Shown piece after piece: positions 1 to 8,875 of a stretch of DNA of 64,000 nt. The stretch covers positions 20,538 through 84,537 of the forward strand of contig JANQFE010000150.1 of assembly GCA_028278025.1 (NCBI GenBank). Direction: 5' to 3'. The notes under the pieces were generated by a model, which was not told the origin of the DNA, searched no databases, and was given only the letters and a program-made list of their open reading frames with translations. This DNA is from Thermodesulfobacteriota bacterium (GTDB lineage Bacteria; Desulfobacterota; WTBG01; CAIYCZ01; CAIRTM01). How positions within the stretch are numbered: position 1 is the stretch's first letter; each line of letters starts with the position of its first letter. Both the position numbers and the translations under genes were made by a program.

Positions 1-711
1 GCATTCACCGGTGCACATGATTCAAAAAGAGGTCTCCTTGAAGAGGCTGATGGCGGTACGTTGATGCTTGATGAAATTGGTGATACTTCACCTGCTTTTC
101 AGGTAAAACTGCTCAGGGTTCTGCAGGAAGGTGAAATGCGTCGTGTCGGCAGCACTCGTTCCCAGCACATTGACGTTCGTATTATAGCTGCAACAAACAA
201 GCAGCTTGACGGGCTTGTGGCCAAGGGTAATTTCCGCAAAGATCTGTATTACCGGCTTAAAGTCGTCAATATTGACCTGCCTGCGCTGCGCGACCGCAGG
301 GAAGATATTCTTTTACTTGCCCGGCACTTTATTGCGCACTATTCTGACAAAATGAAAAAACGTGTAACCGGACTTGATAACAGCGCCAGTGACATAATTA
401 TGCAATACAACTGGCCGGGTAATGTTCGTGAGCTGGAAAATGCTATTGAGCATGCAGTGGCTCTTTCTATCGGTCACACAATCCTGCCGGAGGATCTTCC
501 TACGCATTTACATAGAAAAGAAGAGCACGAAGTTATACCAGAAAATGGCCGCGTGATTACGCTCAAGGAGATGGAAAAGCAGTATATCACAAAAGCTCTG
601 CAGCATTACAGGTGGGACTATGACCTGGTTGCGCGGGCGCTGGAAATCGGCAGGACTACCTTATGGCGCAAGATGAAGGAGTACGAGATAGAAAAACCTT
701 CCGAGCACTGA
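1..711 (+). CDS. Sigma-54-dependent response regulator, C-terminal part (5' truncated)
   Basis: Reading is open from base 1, so the gene starts outside the window. The first residues, AFTGA, are the sigma-54 contact loop (GAFTGA). Walker B ([11 protein letters not shown]), sensor I (RIIAATN), the RKDLYYRL block and sensor II ([11 protein letters not shown]) of the AAA+ domain follow in order. The last 45 or so residues form a FIS-type helix-turn-helix ([16 protein letters not shown]). Proteins of this family remodel RNA polymerase-sigma-54 at -24/-12 promoters; the missing N-terminus usually holds a receiver or PAS domain. It ends 3 bases before the convergent TPR lipoprotein gene. The target genes are unknown. 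Function is certain at family level. Confidence 0.95.
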   Translation, partial: AFTGAHDSKRGLLEEADGGTLMLDEIGDTSPAFQVKLLRVLQEGEMRRVGSTRSQHIDVRIIAATNKQLDGLVAKGNFRKDLYYRLKVVNIDLPALRDRREDILLLARHFIAHYSDKMKKRVTGLDNSASDIIMQYNWPGNVRELENAIEHAVALSIGHTILPEDLPTHLHRKEEHEVIPENGRVITLKEMEKQYITKALQHYRWDYDLVARALEIGRTTLWRKMKEYEIEKPSEH

Positions 712-714
712 CCT

Positions 715-1254
715 TCAATTCTTTATAGCTTCAATTTTTGCTATTTCGTTTCTAATTCGCCCGGCCAGCGGACTTTCCGGTGCTATCTCAAGAAATTTGT
801 TCCAGGATGCAAGCGCTCCCTGATAATCTTTCATATCATAAGCAAGTACAATTCCCCTGTTAATCAGGGCGTTGTGGTGATGGGGCTGATAAGAAAGGCC
901 CTTTTCGAATTCTTCTATGGCTCTTTGCGGCTGACCGATCCGCCGGTAACAGGTACCCATATCGGTACGCACGTTCACATTATCAGGGGTAATATCCAGC
1001 GCTTTTTGATATGCATCGATTGCTTCCGGGTAGCGCCCGCTATCCATACACTGATTGCCGTGAACAATGAGTGCATTTAAATCATTGGTTGCCGGCAGTG
1101 TGTTTTGGGAATGTATGTGGTCAGGCTGTTTTACTGCTGCCGGTGTTGAAGGGTTCTGTTTTAAAGCGTCCGGTGTTTCGGGTGAGGTGCCCTCCTTGCA
1201 GCCCAGGCACATTATTGCAATACAAAATGCACATAAAAAAAGGTGCTTACTCAT
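715..1254 (-). CDS. TPR-repeat lipoprotein
   Basis: A 179-residue exported protein. The N-terminus is a short hydrophobic signal ending in a lipobox (MCLG, then Cys19), so it should be lipid-anchored. A Pro/Thr-rich linker leads to about three tetratricopeptide repeats (roughly residues 60-161), with typical YPEAIDAYQKALDITP and AIEEFEKGLSYQP helices. TPR lipoproteins usually act as scaffolds; no substrate is visible. A GAGGAGCGAGC ribosome-binding site precedes the ATG. The gene is convergent with the sigma-54 regulator and has no obvious partner. Confidence 0.85.
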   Translation of the reverse strand: MSKHLFLCAFCIAIMCLGCKEGTSPETPDALKQNPSTPAAVKQPDHIHSQNTLPATNDLNALIVHGNQCMDSGRYPEAIDAYQKALDITPDNVNVRTDMGTCYRRIGQPQRAIEEFEKGLSYQPHHHNALINRGIVLAYDMKDYQGALASWNKFLEIAPESPLAGRIRNEIAKIEAIKN

Positions 1255-1443
1255 ACCGCTCGCTCCTCAAAGAAATATAACTGTGTTTTGGATATAACGT
1301 TGACAACCACCTAAGAGTTACTGTATTACATACCCCTGTTTTGTCAAACTAAAAATTACGGGTATCCTGCTATAATAACCCGCACGTATAGATTCTGCAC
1401 TTTGATTGTTTGATATGAAAGTGAAATGTATGCAGTGAGCAGC

Positions 1444-2121
1444 CTATACGGTATAGACCATATAAGCGCCGTAGAAAAGCACAACAAGAGTGGCATATTC
1501 TGCTGCCATAGAGGATAGTTCCTTATGCAGAATATGCAGCGGAACCGTAGCGATAAAAAGCCCACCATACAAAAGGGTCCATACAGCAAGCTCTGATTGC
1601 AGCCCCTCAAAAATTGATATCAGGGCTATCACCAGCGAAAGCAGTAACACTACTCTTCTGATTATAAAGGCAACAGATGTGAACCTGTCATTTCTGTCAA
1701 GTTTATAGGTGAGCACGCCATCCTTTTCAGCAAGATTATATTTTGTAAAAAGGAAAAGGGCGCCCGTAATAAGGGAAAAAACCAAAAGGTAGCCGTAATA
1801 GCTTACCAGCGTGCTGCTCATTGCAGGTGCGGACAGCCTGTTTAAAATAAAAACTGCAGATAAGGGTGTAAAAATGATACCGAAATTAAGCAGGCTGAAA
1901 CGGGTCTTAGTGAAAAACAAAAGTGTTTTTTTGTTTCTCGTATATGTTCCCAGATGTGCTCCTAAAAAATCATAGCCCGTACCGAGAATAACAAGGCTCA
2001 ACAGTAAGACCCCGTCGGCTTTTACTTTGATTTCAAGTAAAAAGCCTGCCAGAGCTAATAGGAACGTGAGACAAATTAAAGAAACAACAATCTTTTTGCG
2101 TAACTGTGCGCTTTGTGTCAT
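1444..2121 (-). CDS. Polytopic membrane protein of unknown function
   Basis: 225 residues with six or seven strongly hydrophobic stretches (near residues 9-30, 35-52, 76-95, 105-128, 148-172, 178-198 and 204-224) separated by short basic loops, so an integral inner-membrane protein. I recognise no catalytic motif or family. A TGGAG ribosome-binding site lies 8 bases before the ATG. Both neighbours are separated by gaps, so it is probably monocistronic. Confidence 0.75.
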   Translation of the reverse strand: MTQSAQLRKKIVVSLICLTFLLALAGFLLEIKVKADGVLLLSLVILGTGYDFLGAHLGTYTRNKKTLLFFTKTRFSLLNFGIIFTPLSAVFILNRLSAPAMSSTLVSYYGYLLVFSLITGALFLFTKYNLAEKDGVLTYKLDRNDRFTSVAFIIRRVVLLLSLVIALISIFEGLQSELAVWTLLYGGLFIATVPLHILHKELSSMAAEYATLVVLFYGAYMVYTV

Positions 2122-2532
2122 TGGTAGTTACTCCATTGTAACTGGTTATATAATATATAACAAACACAGTTGTTTTCATCCGTAATATAGTTTATCAATA
2201 TCTTTGTATACATCCGTTTGAAAGATATAAAGCCATGCTGTTTATTCTTAACACAGTCATCGGGAGTGCACTCACCTTCGGATTTTTGTAGTTTGTCATC
2301 TATACGGTATATTTAACGCTATAACCATATCTATCAAATTTAATGCCATATAAATAAAATTATAATATATAATAATTTATGGCATTTTATTGCGGTTTGA
2401 CATCCCCTGAAAACTTTTAATTTTCATTTTGAAAAATAAATTTCATAATGAAAAAATCAAGCGTTAAGTTCTTGATAAAACATTCAAATCAGTAATTCTA
2501 TTTTTGAAATACAAGGCAGTTATTGATCATTA
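2122..2532. other. Gene-free AT-rich stretch with one imperfect hairpin
   Basis: No credible coding frame. An inverted repeat at 2342-2386 pairs AATGCCAT..AAAT with ATTTATGGCATT around an AT-rich loop; it is followed by only a short T run, so it is a weak terminator candidate at best. Nothing else is recognisable. Confidence 0.5.
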
Positions 2533-2658
2533 TTATACTAGAGCAGTTCCCTGTTCTCCATAGCCCTTGAGCGCTGCAAAGGCTGCTGTGGTAAGAACAG
2601 CTGCGGCAGTGCGAGCGATGGACGATATGGTAACTTCCGGATATTCCAGCGAGCACAT
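2533..2658 (-). pseudogene. Possible short coding remnant in a GC-rich patch
   Basis: The base composition from about 2541 to 2720 is markedly GC-richer than the flanks. On the minus strand an open frame of 41 codons runs from an ATG at 2658 to a TAA at 2533, reading MCSLEYPEVT and ending KGYGEQGTALV. The same frame continues upstream as an unstarted CGSGCLLQA. Ala/Thr-rich content and a clean stop look protein-like, but there is no ribosome-binding site and I recognise no family. It could be the tail of a decayed gene or chance. Confidence 0.25.
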
Positions 2659-2795
2659 AGCCTGGAGCAAACAACCCGAGCCGCAGGTTGACCGCTAATA
2701 GTCATGAATAATGCGGGCTAGATGTACGAGTAACGCGAGAAACAACTTGGGTGGTAAAAAAAGGGGCTGTGAAGGTGTTGAAAAAGTAATTTACT

Positions 2796-2892
2796 CGGGG
2801 CTGTTCAAAAATGTCCAAAACGTAAGGCGCGCAAAATCATGTGGAATGAGGTCCGTCACGGCGGGACTGACGGGCGTTTTTCAGCAGCCCCG
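2796..2892. repeat. MITE/REP-like inverted repeat
   Basis: Terminal arms CGGGGCTGTTCAAAAA (2796-2811) and its near complement TTTTTCAGCAGCCCCG (2877-2892) match at 14 of 16 positions. They enclose about 65 bases, including GTCCGTCACGGCGGGAC, which can itself fold. A further partial copy of the left arm, GGGGCTGTGAAGG, starts at 2763. No transposase is present. The structure is typical of small non-autonomous or palindromic dispersed elements; only one copy lies in this window. Confidence 0.55.
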
Positions 2893-2948
2893 CTGTATAA
2901 TCAATCACTACATAAATATTGGGGGGATTTGTGTAAAAAAAACTTTTT

Positions 2949-3716
2949 TTAGGATGATGAAATTTTAAAATAAAGAATTTTATCTCTGCGAATTCGCTCT
3001 ACTTTATACAATGTTTCCTGTTCGAGCCTCTTACTTAATCTGGACAACTGAAGCCGTAAAGCTGCCAGATCATTAATATCAATATCTTTTGTCTTTACTG
3101 CCTCCAAAAGTTCATTATAGTTTTTCTCTCCCTGGGACAGTATCTTGTAGAGCTCATATTGTTTAAGATTTAAAACATCCGCAACATTCTCACTTTGCTT
3201 TTTCTTTTTTTCTTTTTCAAGTATCAAAGCCGGGTTGCTTTTAATTTCAGCCAACTCCTTTTGTAATCTTATTATCTGACGATCTTTCTCTTCCAATTGA
3301 TAATACAGCTCTTTAATTTCATTATTGCTGGCCGGTTCTGTTTCTTGGCCTTTAGAGCCGAGTTTTTCGATATACGAAATTATCCTGTCAAGATCAAGCG
3401 GCTTTGAAAAAATCGCATTTGCCCCGGCTTTTTTGGCCTGTTCAACAAGGTCATGCATAGTATAGGCAGTTATCATCAGAACATCCGTTTCGGGAGACAA
3501 CCTTTTGATCTTCTTTAAAAGCTCAACTCCATTCATGCCGGGCATTTTTATATCTGAAAACACAATATCAAATGTCTTCTTTTTAATAAGCTCCATTGCA
3601 TCAGGCCCGTTGTTAAGAGCAACCACTTCAAAGCCCTTGTCTGAAAGAATATAGTTCATAGTTTTCAGCATGCCGGCGTCGTCATCAACTAGTAGAATAT
3701 TTACTGGTTTTTCCAT
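2949..3716 (-). CDS. Response regulator, receiver domain plus coiled coil and C-terminal helical domain
   Basis: 255 residues. Residues 1-120 are a receiver: acidic pocket DDD near 11-13, phospho-acceptor Asp55 in VFSDIKMPG, Thr83 and Lys105 (FSKPLD). Residues 125-175 are a charged coiled coil. The last 80 residues are helical and basic (AALRLQLSRLSKRLEQE..) and may be a winged-helix or partner-binding domain, since no known output domain is recognised. It lies 3 bases downstream of the kinase gene at 3720-5906, so it is probably co-transcribed and phosphorylated by that kinase. Confidence 0.88.
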   Translation of the reverse strand: MEKPVNILLVDDDAGMLKTMNYILSDKGFEVVALNNGPDAMELIKKKTFDIVFSDIKMPGMNGVELLKKIKRLSPETDVLMITAYTMHDLVEQAKKAGANAIFSKPLDLDRIISYIEKLGSKGQETEPASNNEIKELYYQLEEKDRQIIRLQKELAEIKSNPALILEKEKKKKQSENVADVLNLKQYELYKILSQGEKNYNELLEAVKTKDIDINDLAALRLQLSRLSKRLEQETLYKVERIRRDKILYFKISSS

Positions 3717-3719
3717 AAG

Positions 3720-5906
3720 TTATTGCAACTCCCTGAATCTCAAATAAAATGTGGTTCCTTTGCCCTCTTCACTCTCAAACGTGAGGGTTCCCCCGTTGGC
3801 CTCCGCCATGTTCTTGGATACAGCCAGTCCTAAACCGATACCTTTTGCCTTGGTAGTAAAAAGCGGTTCGAAAATTTTATCCATATTTTGTTCAGGTATC
3901 CCGCAGCCGTCATCAGCAAATACCACCTCAGCACTGTGATCCGCTACTCGCGTTGAAACAGTCAGCGTACCCCCATCTTCCATAGACTGCACAGCGTTTG
4001 AAACAAGATTAATTAATATCTGGGAAACCTGTGTGGGATCAACAGATAGCCGGGATATACCTTCAGCAAAATATGTCATTACCGAGATATTATCAGGAAT
4101 TAAAGACTTTGACAATACTTCCCTTACCAGTTTATTTATTTCAACATCTGTGCGAATGGGCATCCTGTCCCGAGTATAATCAAGCAGATCCGAAATAATC
4201 TTATTAGCTGTACTAATCTCCTGGTTGATTATATTAACGTTTTCTTTGATGGCATCATCAGCATAGCCCTTCAGCTTCATTGTGAAAAAATAAATAGCAT
4301 TTTTAATCACACCCAGGGGGTTGCGGAGCTCATGACTGACACTGCTTGCCAGTTCTCCAAGCACAGCAAACTTTTCTTTACGAACCAGCTCTGCATGAGC
4401 CTTTTTAAGTGCTTTGGTTCTCTGTTCCACTTTGATTTCAAGGTTGTTTCGTGCTTCTTCAAGCTCAATAGCATATTTTTGCAGGTCCTGTTCAGCCTTC
4501 TTTCGTCTGGTAATATCTCTGTCGGCACCGCGAAATCCTAAAAGTTTCCCCTGTTTCGATAAAAGGGGAGCCCCATTTGTTTCCAATACAATGGGAACAC
4601 CGTTTTTATGAAGGCTTATCCTCTCAAGATTCGTAAAAGGCTGTCTGTTGTCTGCGATCGTTTGTAATGCTGTTTTAAGTTTTGTGATACTGTCATCTGG
4701 CATGACATCAAAAATAGTTTTTCCCAGAAGTTCATCAGGAGTATAACCCAGAATCCGTTCAGCTGTCGGACTTACATAGATAAACTGGTAATCTGAATCA
4801 ATTTCCCATATTACATCACTTATGGTTTCAACTATCCCTCTCAATTTTTGCTCGGACAGCGTCAGCTCTTCTGTGCGGTGTTTTACCATAGCATCCAGTT
4901 CTATATTCCAGCGGTTAATACCATAAATAATGATGAATGATGTTAAAGCAACGGCAATCAATAAAATAAGGGCCGCCAGAGCAAATTGAACTGAAAAAGG
5001 TTTTAACATGTTGCTAAGCACTTCTTCAGGTGTCTCAATAATCATGGACCAGGTCTGATCAATGACTTTTATGGGGTATGATACAGCGGTAGTCCTTATC
5101 CCATCCGGTGATATGTAATCTCCTTTAAATACCTTTCCTGCTTTAACCTCATCAAAAAAACGCTTGAACGCCGGATCGATATTTTTTTCCTGGGAAGTAA
5201 TTTTGCCTGATCGTAGCTTTTTGGGATCGCATAAAATATTGCCACCTGAATCAATCACGCAAGATTGCCATTCCGATGTTTCTATAGGGAAAAATCCTTT
5301 TATTAATTCATCAACCTTGACAATAAACGTCACTGCGCCGATAAATTCAGCAGTATGAGAAAAAACCGGCATAGCGATAGTTATTCCTTTCTGTTCCGTA
5401 TCAAATTCCTTAAACTTTACAAATTCAAATACCGTCTCACTTCTCTTTAAAACCTTTACTTTTTTGAAAAATTCCCTGAATGAAAAGTTTGCACCCTCAA
5501 GCTGGGGGGCCTTTACTGCAATTCTAATAACCCCACGGGCATCCAAAAGACCTATATCACTAACATCAAGTTCCTGCAGATAAGTAAATTTGTCTTTAAT
5601 TATTCTTCTGCTTTCCGGCAGATTAAAATCCTTTATATAATGGCTCCGTGAAAGGTATTCCAGTTCCTTTATTAAAAACTTCACATTCTGCTCAATGCTT
5701 ACAGCGGTCTGCTTAGCCACGACTATCTGCTGGTTTGCAAACTGTTCCTTTATCATTGTTAAGGCATCGTTATATGTCCGGTAAATAACGATAGCCAGGC
5801 CGATTACTGCAACAAAATATACAAACGGAAAAATAACCTTGAAGTTTTTTTGAATCTTGCTTTTTAAAAAAGCTCTCAGCGGGTTTAGCTTGATATGAAA
5901 ATTCAT
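3720..5906 (-). CDS. Membrane sensor histidine kinase (dCache-like, PAS, HisKA, HATPase)
   Basis: 728 residues. TM1 near 23-42 and TM2 near 305-330 bracket a roughly 260-residue periplasmic sensor region resembling dCache. A PAS/PAC domain (about 352-470; EIDSDYQFIYVSP and GFRGADRDIT) and a coiled coil lead to HisKA with His525 in SHELRNPL. The ATPase domain shows the N box (LINLVSNAVQSM), G1 (DDGCGI) and G2 (GIGLGLAV). All catalytic motifs are intact. It is the upstream gene of a kinase-regulator pair. The ligand is unknown; the location beside cytochrome genes suggests, but does not show, redox or substrate sensing. Confidence 0.93.
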   Translation of the reverse strand: MNFHIKLNPLRAFLKSKIQKNFKVIFPFVYFVAVIGLAIVIYRTYNDALTMIKEQFANQQIVVAKQTAVSIEQNVKFLIKELEYLSRSHYIKDFNLPESRRIIKDKFTYLQELDVSDIGLLDARGVIRIAVKAPQLEGANFSFREFFKKVKVLKRSETVFEFVKFKEFDTEQKGITIAMPVFSHTAEFIGAVTFIVKVDELIKGFFPIETSEWQSCVIDSGGNILCDPKKLRSGKITSQEKNIDPAFKRFFDEVKAGKVFKGDYISPDGIRTTAVSYPIKVIDQTWSMIIETPEEVLSNMLKPFSVQFALAALILLIAVALTSFIIIYGINRWNIELDAMVKHRTEELTLSEQKLRGIVETISDVIWEIDSDYQFIYVSPTAERILGYTPDELLGKTIFDVMPDDSITKLKTALQTIADNRQPFTNLERISLHKNGVPIVLETNGAPLLSKQGKLLGFRGADRDITRRKKAEQDLQKYAIELEEARNNLEIKVEQRTKALKKAHAELVRKEKFAVLGELASSVSHELRNPLGVIKNAIYFFTMKLKGYADDAIKENVNIINQEISTANKIISDLLDYTRDRMPIRTDVEINKLVREVLSKSLIPDNISVMTYFAEGISRLSVDPTQVSQILINLVSNAVQSMEDGGTLTVSTRVADHSAEVVFADDGCGIPEQNMDKIFEPLFTTKAKGIGLGLAVSKNMAEANGGTLTFESEEGKGTTFYLRFRELQ

Positions 5907-5982
5907 AACAAATTAATTGCTATATAAGTGTACTGTATCAATACTGTGTTGTAAAAGAAGGTACCCTTATTGAAGAACATGC

Positions 5983-5994
5983 TTAGCATGCTAA
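5983..5994. promoter_or_regulatory. Perfect 12-base palindrome, possible operator
   Basis: TTAGCATGCTAA is self-complementary over its full length and sits at the expected transcription start of the minus-strand promoter at 6000-6028. That placement fits a repressor site, but no cognate regulator is identified. Confidence 0.35.
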
Positions 5995-5999
5995 ATTTT

Positions 6000-6028
6000 A
6001 TTATCTCTTAAAGGGCCATTTTTGTCAA
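6000..6028 (-). promoter_or_regulatory. Sigma-70-type promoter for the kinase/regulator pair
   Basis: On the minus strand TTGACA (6023-6028), a 17-base spacer and GATAAT (6000-6005) lie about 95 bases upstream of the kinase start at 5906. This is a near-consensus promoter by inspection. Confidence 0.55.
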
Positions 6029-6110
6029 TACTTGATAGAATCTGTACTGCTGAAGTAGCCGTTCTACTAATTACTACATATTGTCGATTATGTAATTCGT
6101 TTCAATAGAT

Positions 6111-6140
6111 TTGACACATTAGTTGTTTTTTTGGTACTAT
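6111..6140 (+). promoter_or_regulatory. Sigma-70-type promoter for the plus-strand kinase
   Basis: TTGACA (6111-6116), an 18-base spacer and TACTAT (6135-6140) lie about 50 bases before the ATG at 6193. The two kinases are thus transcribed divergently from a 286-base region. Confidence 0.5.
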
Positions 6141-6192
6141 GAGTAAATAGAAATATTATTTCAAATAGCTATAATACAAAAAAATATAAAAA

Positions 6193-8331
6193 ATGCCTGA
6201 TTTAGAAAAAGAATACTTAAGAATCAGGGTTCGCATACTGGTGCCGGTTGTCATTGCTCTTACGACAATCCTTGCAGTCTCCCTCTACAGCATCTACTGG
6301 CTTCAGCAACACAACATGTATGAGGATATAGAACATGAGATTAAAGAGGTTGAATCTCTATTCCCTACCTTTTTAAAGAACGAAAGTAATCTGCTTGCCG
6401 CTCAGCTTGACAATATTAAAAACAATAAAGATCTACAAGAGGCCTGGGCCGCCAAGGATAGAAAACTATTACTTCAATATGCCCTGCCGCCTTTCCAGTA
6501 TCTAAAATCCAGCACTGACATTACACACTTTTATTTCATTAATATTGATAGATCCTGCTTTCTACGCGTTCATAATCCTCCCCGTCATAGCGACATCCTT
6601 GACCGGTTCACTCTGTTCCAGGCAATACGCCAGGGTGAACCGGCCAGAGGAATAGAACTGGGACCTTTTGGTACTTTTACCCTGCGTGTTGTGATTCCCT
6701 GGATAATCAACGGGAAACTTACAGGGTATCTTGAGCTAGGCAAGGAGGTTGACCATCTTGCCCCGGAACTTGAAAAAATACTCGGTGTAAAACTCTTCTT
6801 TACCATTGAAAAGAAGTATCTAGACCGTGAAAAATGGGAAGAAGGCTTGAAAATGATGGGTCATTCCGGACGCTGGGACCAATTCAAAGACTTTGTTATT
6901 ATATATAAGCCTCTCGATAAAATCCCGTCTGATCTTTCCAACATCTTTACATCTTCTGAACAAATAAATGATGAATTAATTTTTGATTCTACCCTTGATG
7001 ATATCGAATATCGCGGCGGATTCCTTTCCCTTCTTGATGCCGGCAGTCGGCATGTCGGTAATATTATAATTCTCAATAATATAACTGACGAAAAAGCCTC
7101 AGCACGCACCTCGCTGATTACACAACTGATTATCTTCTCTATGGTCGCTGTTCTATTATTTATCATTTTCTATACCTATATAAGCCGCATCGAGAACACT
7201 CTTATAAAAGCAAGCGATAATCTGCAACTGGAAATACAAGAACGCACAAATGCTGAAAATGCCCTGAGGGAAAGCGAGGAACGGTACCGTGCTATCGCCG
7301 AATCTACTCCAGATGCAATTATAACAACCAATAGTGCAACAAAAATACTATTGTGGAATAAAGCAGCCGAATCAATTTTTGGGTATACACAAAATGAAAT
7401 AATCGGCAAGTCATCAAAAATACTTGTTCCTGAACGGGTACGGGAACTTGAAAAGCTCGGGGTAGAGCGGTCGGCAAAAACCGGCATTTCTGCTGTACTG
7501 GGAAAGACTGTTGAATCTGTCGGATTAAGAAAAGACGGCAGCGAGTTCCCAACAGAGGTTTCTCTTTCAAGCTGGTCATCCGGTGGTGAGGCATACTATG
7601 CGGCTATCATCCGGGACATAACCGAACGCAAAAAAGCCGAAGATGAGCTGGCAGCTACCCGTGATGCGCTTTTTCGCAAAGAAAAACTGGCCGTGCTGGG
7701 ACAACTGGCCGGAGGTCTTGGGCATGAACTGCGCAAGCCCCTTGCGGTAATAAAGAATGCCTGCTATTTTCTCAAATCAAAAAAAAGCATTATCACCGAT
7801 AATGCTGTGAAAGACAACATAGATATCATTAATGCTGAAATTGAGCTGTGCAATACCATTATCTCTGATATCCTTGATTTTTCCCGTGTTAAAAAACCGG
7901 TAATGCAGCAAATAGGCCTTAACAAACTGCTCACCGATGCGTTATCCCGCATAATACTGCCGAGAAACATACATTTGGAAACTAATTTTACAAAAGATAT
8001 AGAATCTGTTTTATGTGACCCTCTCCAAATCTCCCAGCTGTTTAATAATCTTATAGATAATGCCGTGCAGGCAATGCCTGACGGCGGGTCTCTTAAGATA
8101 TATACTCACAAAAAAAACAATGCTATTGAAGTCGTTGTAGCCGATGACGGCTGCGGTATCCCCTCAGATAGACTTTCCCGGATTTTCGAGCCCCTGGTAA
8201 CCGGCAAAGAAAGCGGTGTGGGCTTGGGACTGGCGATCTGCAAAAAGCTGGCTGAAGTAAATCATGCAACCATTCTTGTTGAAAGTTCCGAAGGTAAGGG
8301 AAGTACTTTTACGTTAAGATTTGATATATAA
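6193..8331 (+). CDS. Membrane sensor histidine kinase (dCache_3-like, PAS, HisKA, HATPase)
   Basis: 712 residues. TM1 (about 14-36) and TM2 (about 308-328) flank a periplasmic sensor whose FLRVHNPPRHSD and GIELGPFGTFTLRVV blocks match the double sensory domain of two-component kinases (dCache_3). A PAS domain (about 363-480) is followed by HisKA with His511 in GHELRKPL, where the usual Asn after Arg is Lys, and by a complete HATPase domain (DDGCGI, GVGLGLAI). Its C-terminal half is clearly paralogous to the kinase at 3720-5906. No response regulator gene adjoins it. The two-CW gene follows 61 bases downstream. Confidence 0.93.
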   Translation: MPDLEKEYLRIRVRILVPVVIALTTILAVSLYSIYWLQQHNMYEDIEHEIKEVESLFPTFLKNESNLLAAQLDNIKNNKDLQEAWAAKDRKLLLQYALPPFQYLKSSTDITHFYFINIDRSCFLRVHNPPRHSDILDRFTLFQAIRQGEPARGIELGPFGTFTLRVVIPWIINGKLTGYLELGKEVDHLAPELEKILGVKLFFTIEKKYLDREKWEEGLKMMGHSGRWDQFKDFVIIYKPLDKIPSDLSNIFTSSEQINDELIFDSTLDDIEYRGGFLSLLDAGSRHVGNIIILNNITDEKASARTSLITQLIIFSMVAVLLFIIFYTYISRIENTLIKASDNLQLEIQERTNAENALRESEERYRAIAESTPDAIITTNSATKILLWNKAAESIFGYTQNEIIGKSSKILVPERVRELEKLGVERSAKTGISAVLGKTVESVGLRKDGSEFPTEVSLSSWSSGGEAYYAAIIRDITERKKAEDELAATRDALFRKEKLAVLGQLAGGLGHELRKPLAVIKNACYFLKSKKSIITDNAVKDNIDIINAEIELCNTIISDILDFSRVKKPVMQQIGLNKLLTDALSRIILPRNIHLETNFTKDIESVLCDPLQISQLFNNLIDNAVQAMPDGGSLKIYTHKKNNAIEVVVADDGCGIPSDRLSRIFEPLVTGKESGVGLGLAICKKLAEVNHATILVESSEGKGSTFTLRFDI

Positions 8332-8392
8332 ATATTTTTTTTATTAGGCCACTGCAGCGCTGCTGCACCATGTACAGACAAAAGGAATTTCC

Positions 8393-8716
8393 ATGAAAAA
8401 TGGAATAAAAAATTGCTGGGAATACATGGAATGCGGCCGGGAACCGGACGGCAGGCATGCCGGAGATCAAGGTGTCTGTCCGGCAGCCATAGAACAAAGA
8501 CTTGATGGTATCAATAGCGGAAAGAATGCCGGCCGCATATGCTGGCTGGTTGCGGGAACCTTCTGTCACGGAGAAACGCAAGGAACCTTTGCTCGAAAAT
8601 TTTTCAATTGTAATCTCTGTTCCTTTTTTCAACAAGTCTCAAAAGATGAAGGGGCGAATTTGATCTTAGAGACTGAATATCTGGATGAAGACTATAAAAA
8701 AAGCAGCAATACCTGA
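8393..8716 (+). CDS. Two-CW domain cysteine-rich protein
   Basis: A 107-residue cytosolic protein with eight ordered cysteines: Cys8-Trp9, Cys14, Cys29, Cys50-Trp51, Cys58, Cys73 and Cys76. The paired CW positions and final CNLC match the small two-CW proteins found beside signalling genes in anaerobes. The cysteines probably bind a metal or Fe-S centre; this is inference. AAAGGA precedes the ATG, and the gene lies 61 bases behind the kinase, so it may be its partner. Confidence 0.8.
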   Translation: MKNGIKNCWEYMECGREPDGRHAGDQGVCPAAIEQRLDGINSGKNAGRICWLVAGTFCHGETQGTFARKFFNCNLCSFFQQVSKDEGANLILETEYLDEDYKKSSNT

Positions 8717-8875
8717 TTCCTTTTTTTATTTATACCCTTTGGTTAATCTATTTCCTGCAATGGTAATGGATTTTTCTGGTGTTTAATGTTTTATTCAAAA
8801 CAAACACTCTTTTTTGTTCTAACTTCCCCAACCCCGGCAGCATTATAACTGCCTGAGCTATTGAATCAAATAGTT

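Noticed and set aside
2711..2968. An 85-codon plus-strand open frame
   Set aside because: It runs through the inverted repeat, has no ribosome-binding site and an implausible composition; not called as a gene.
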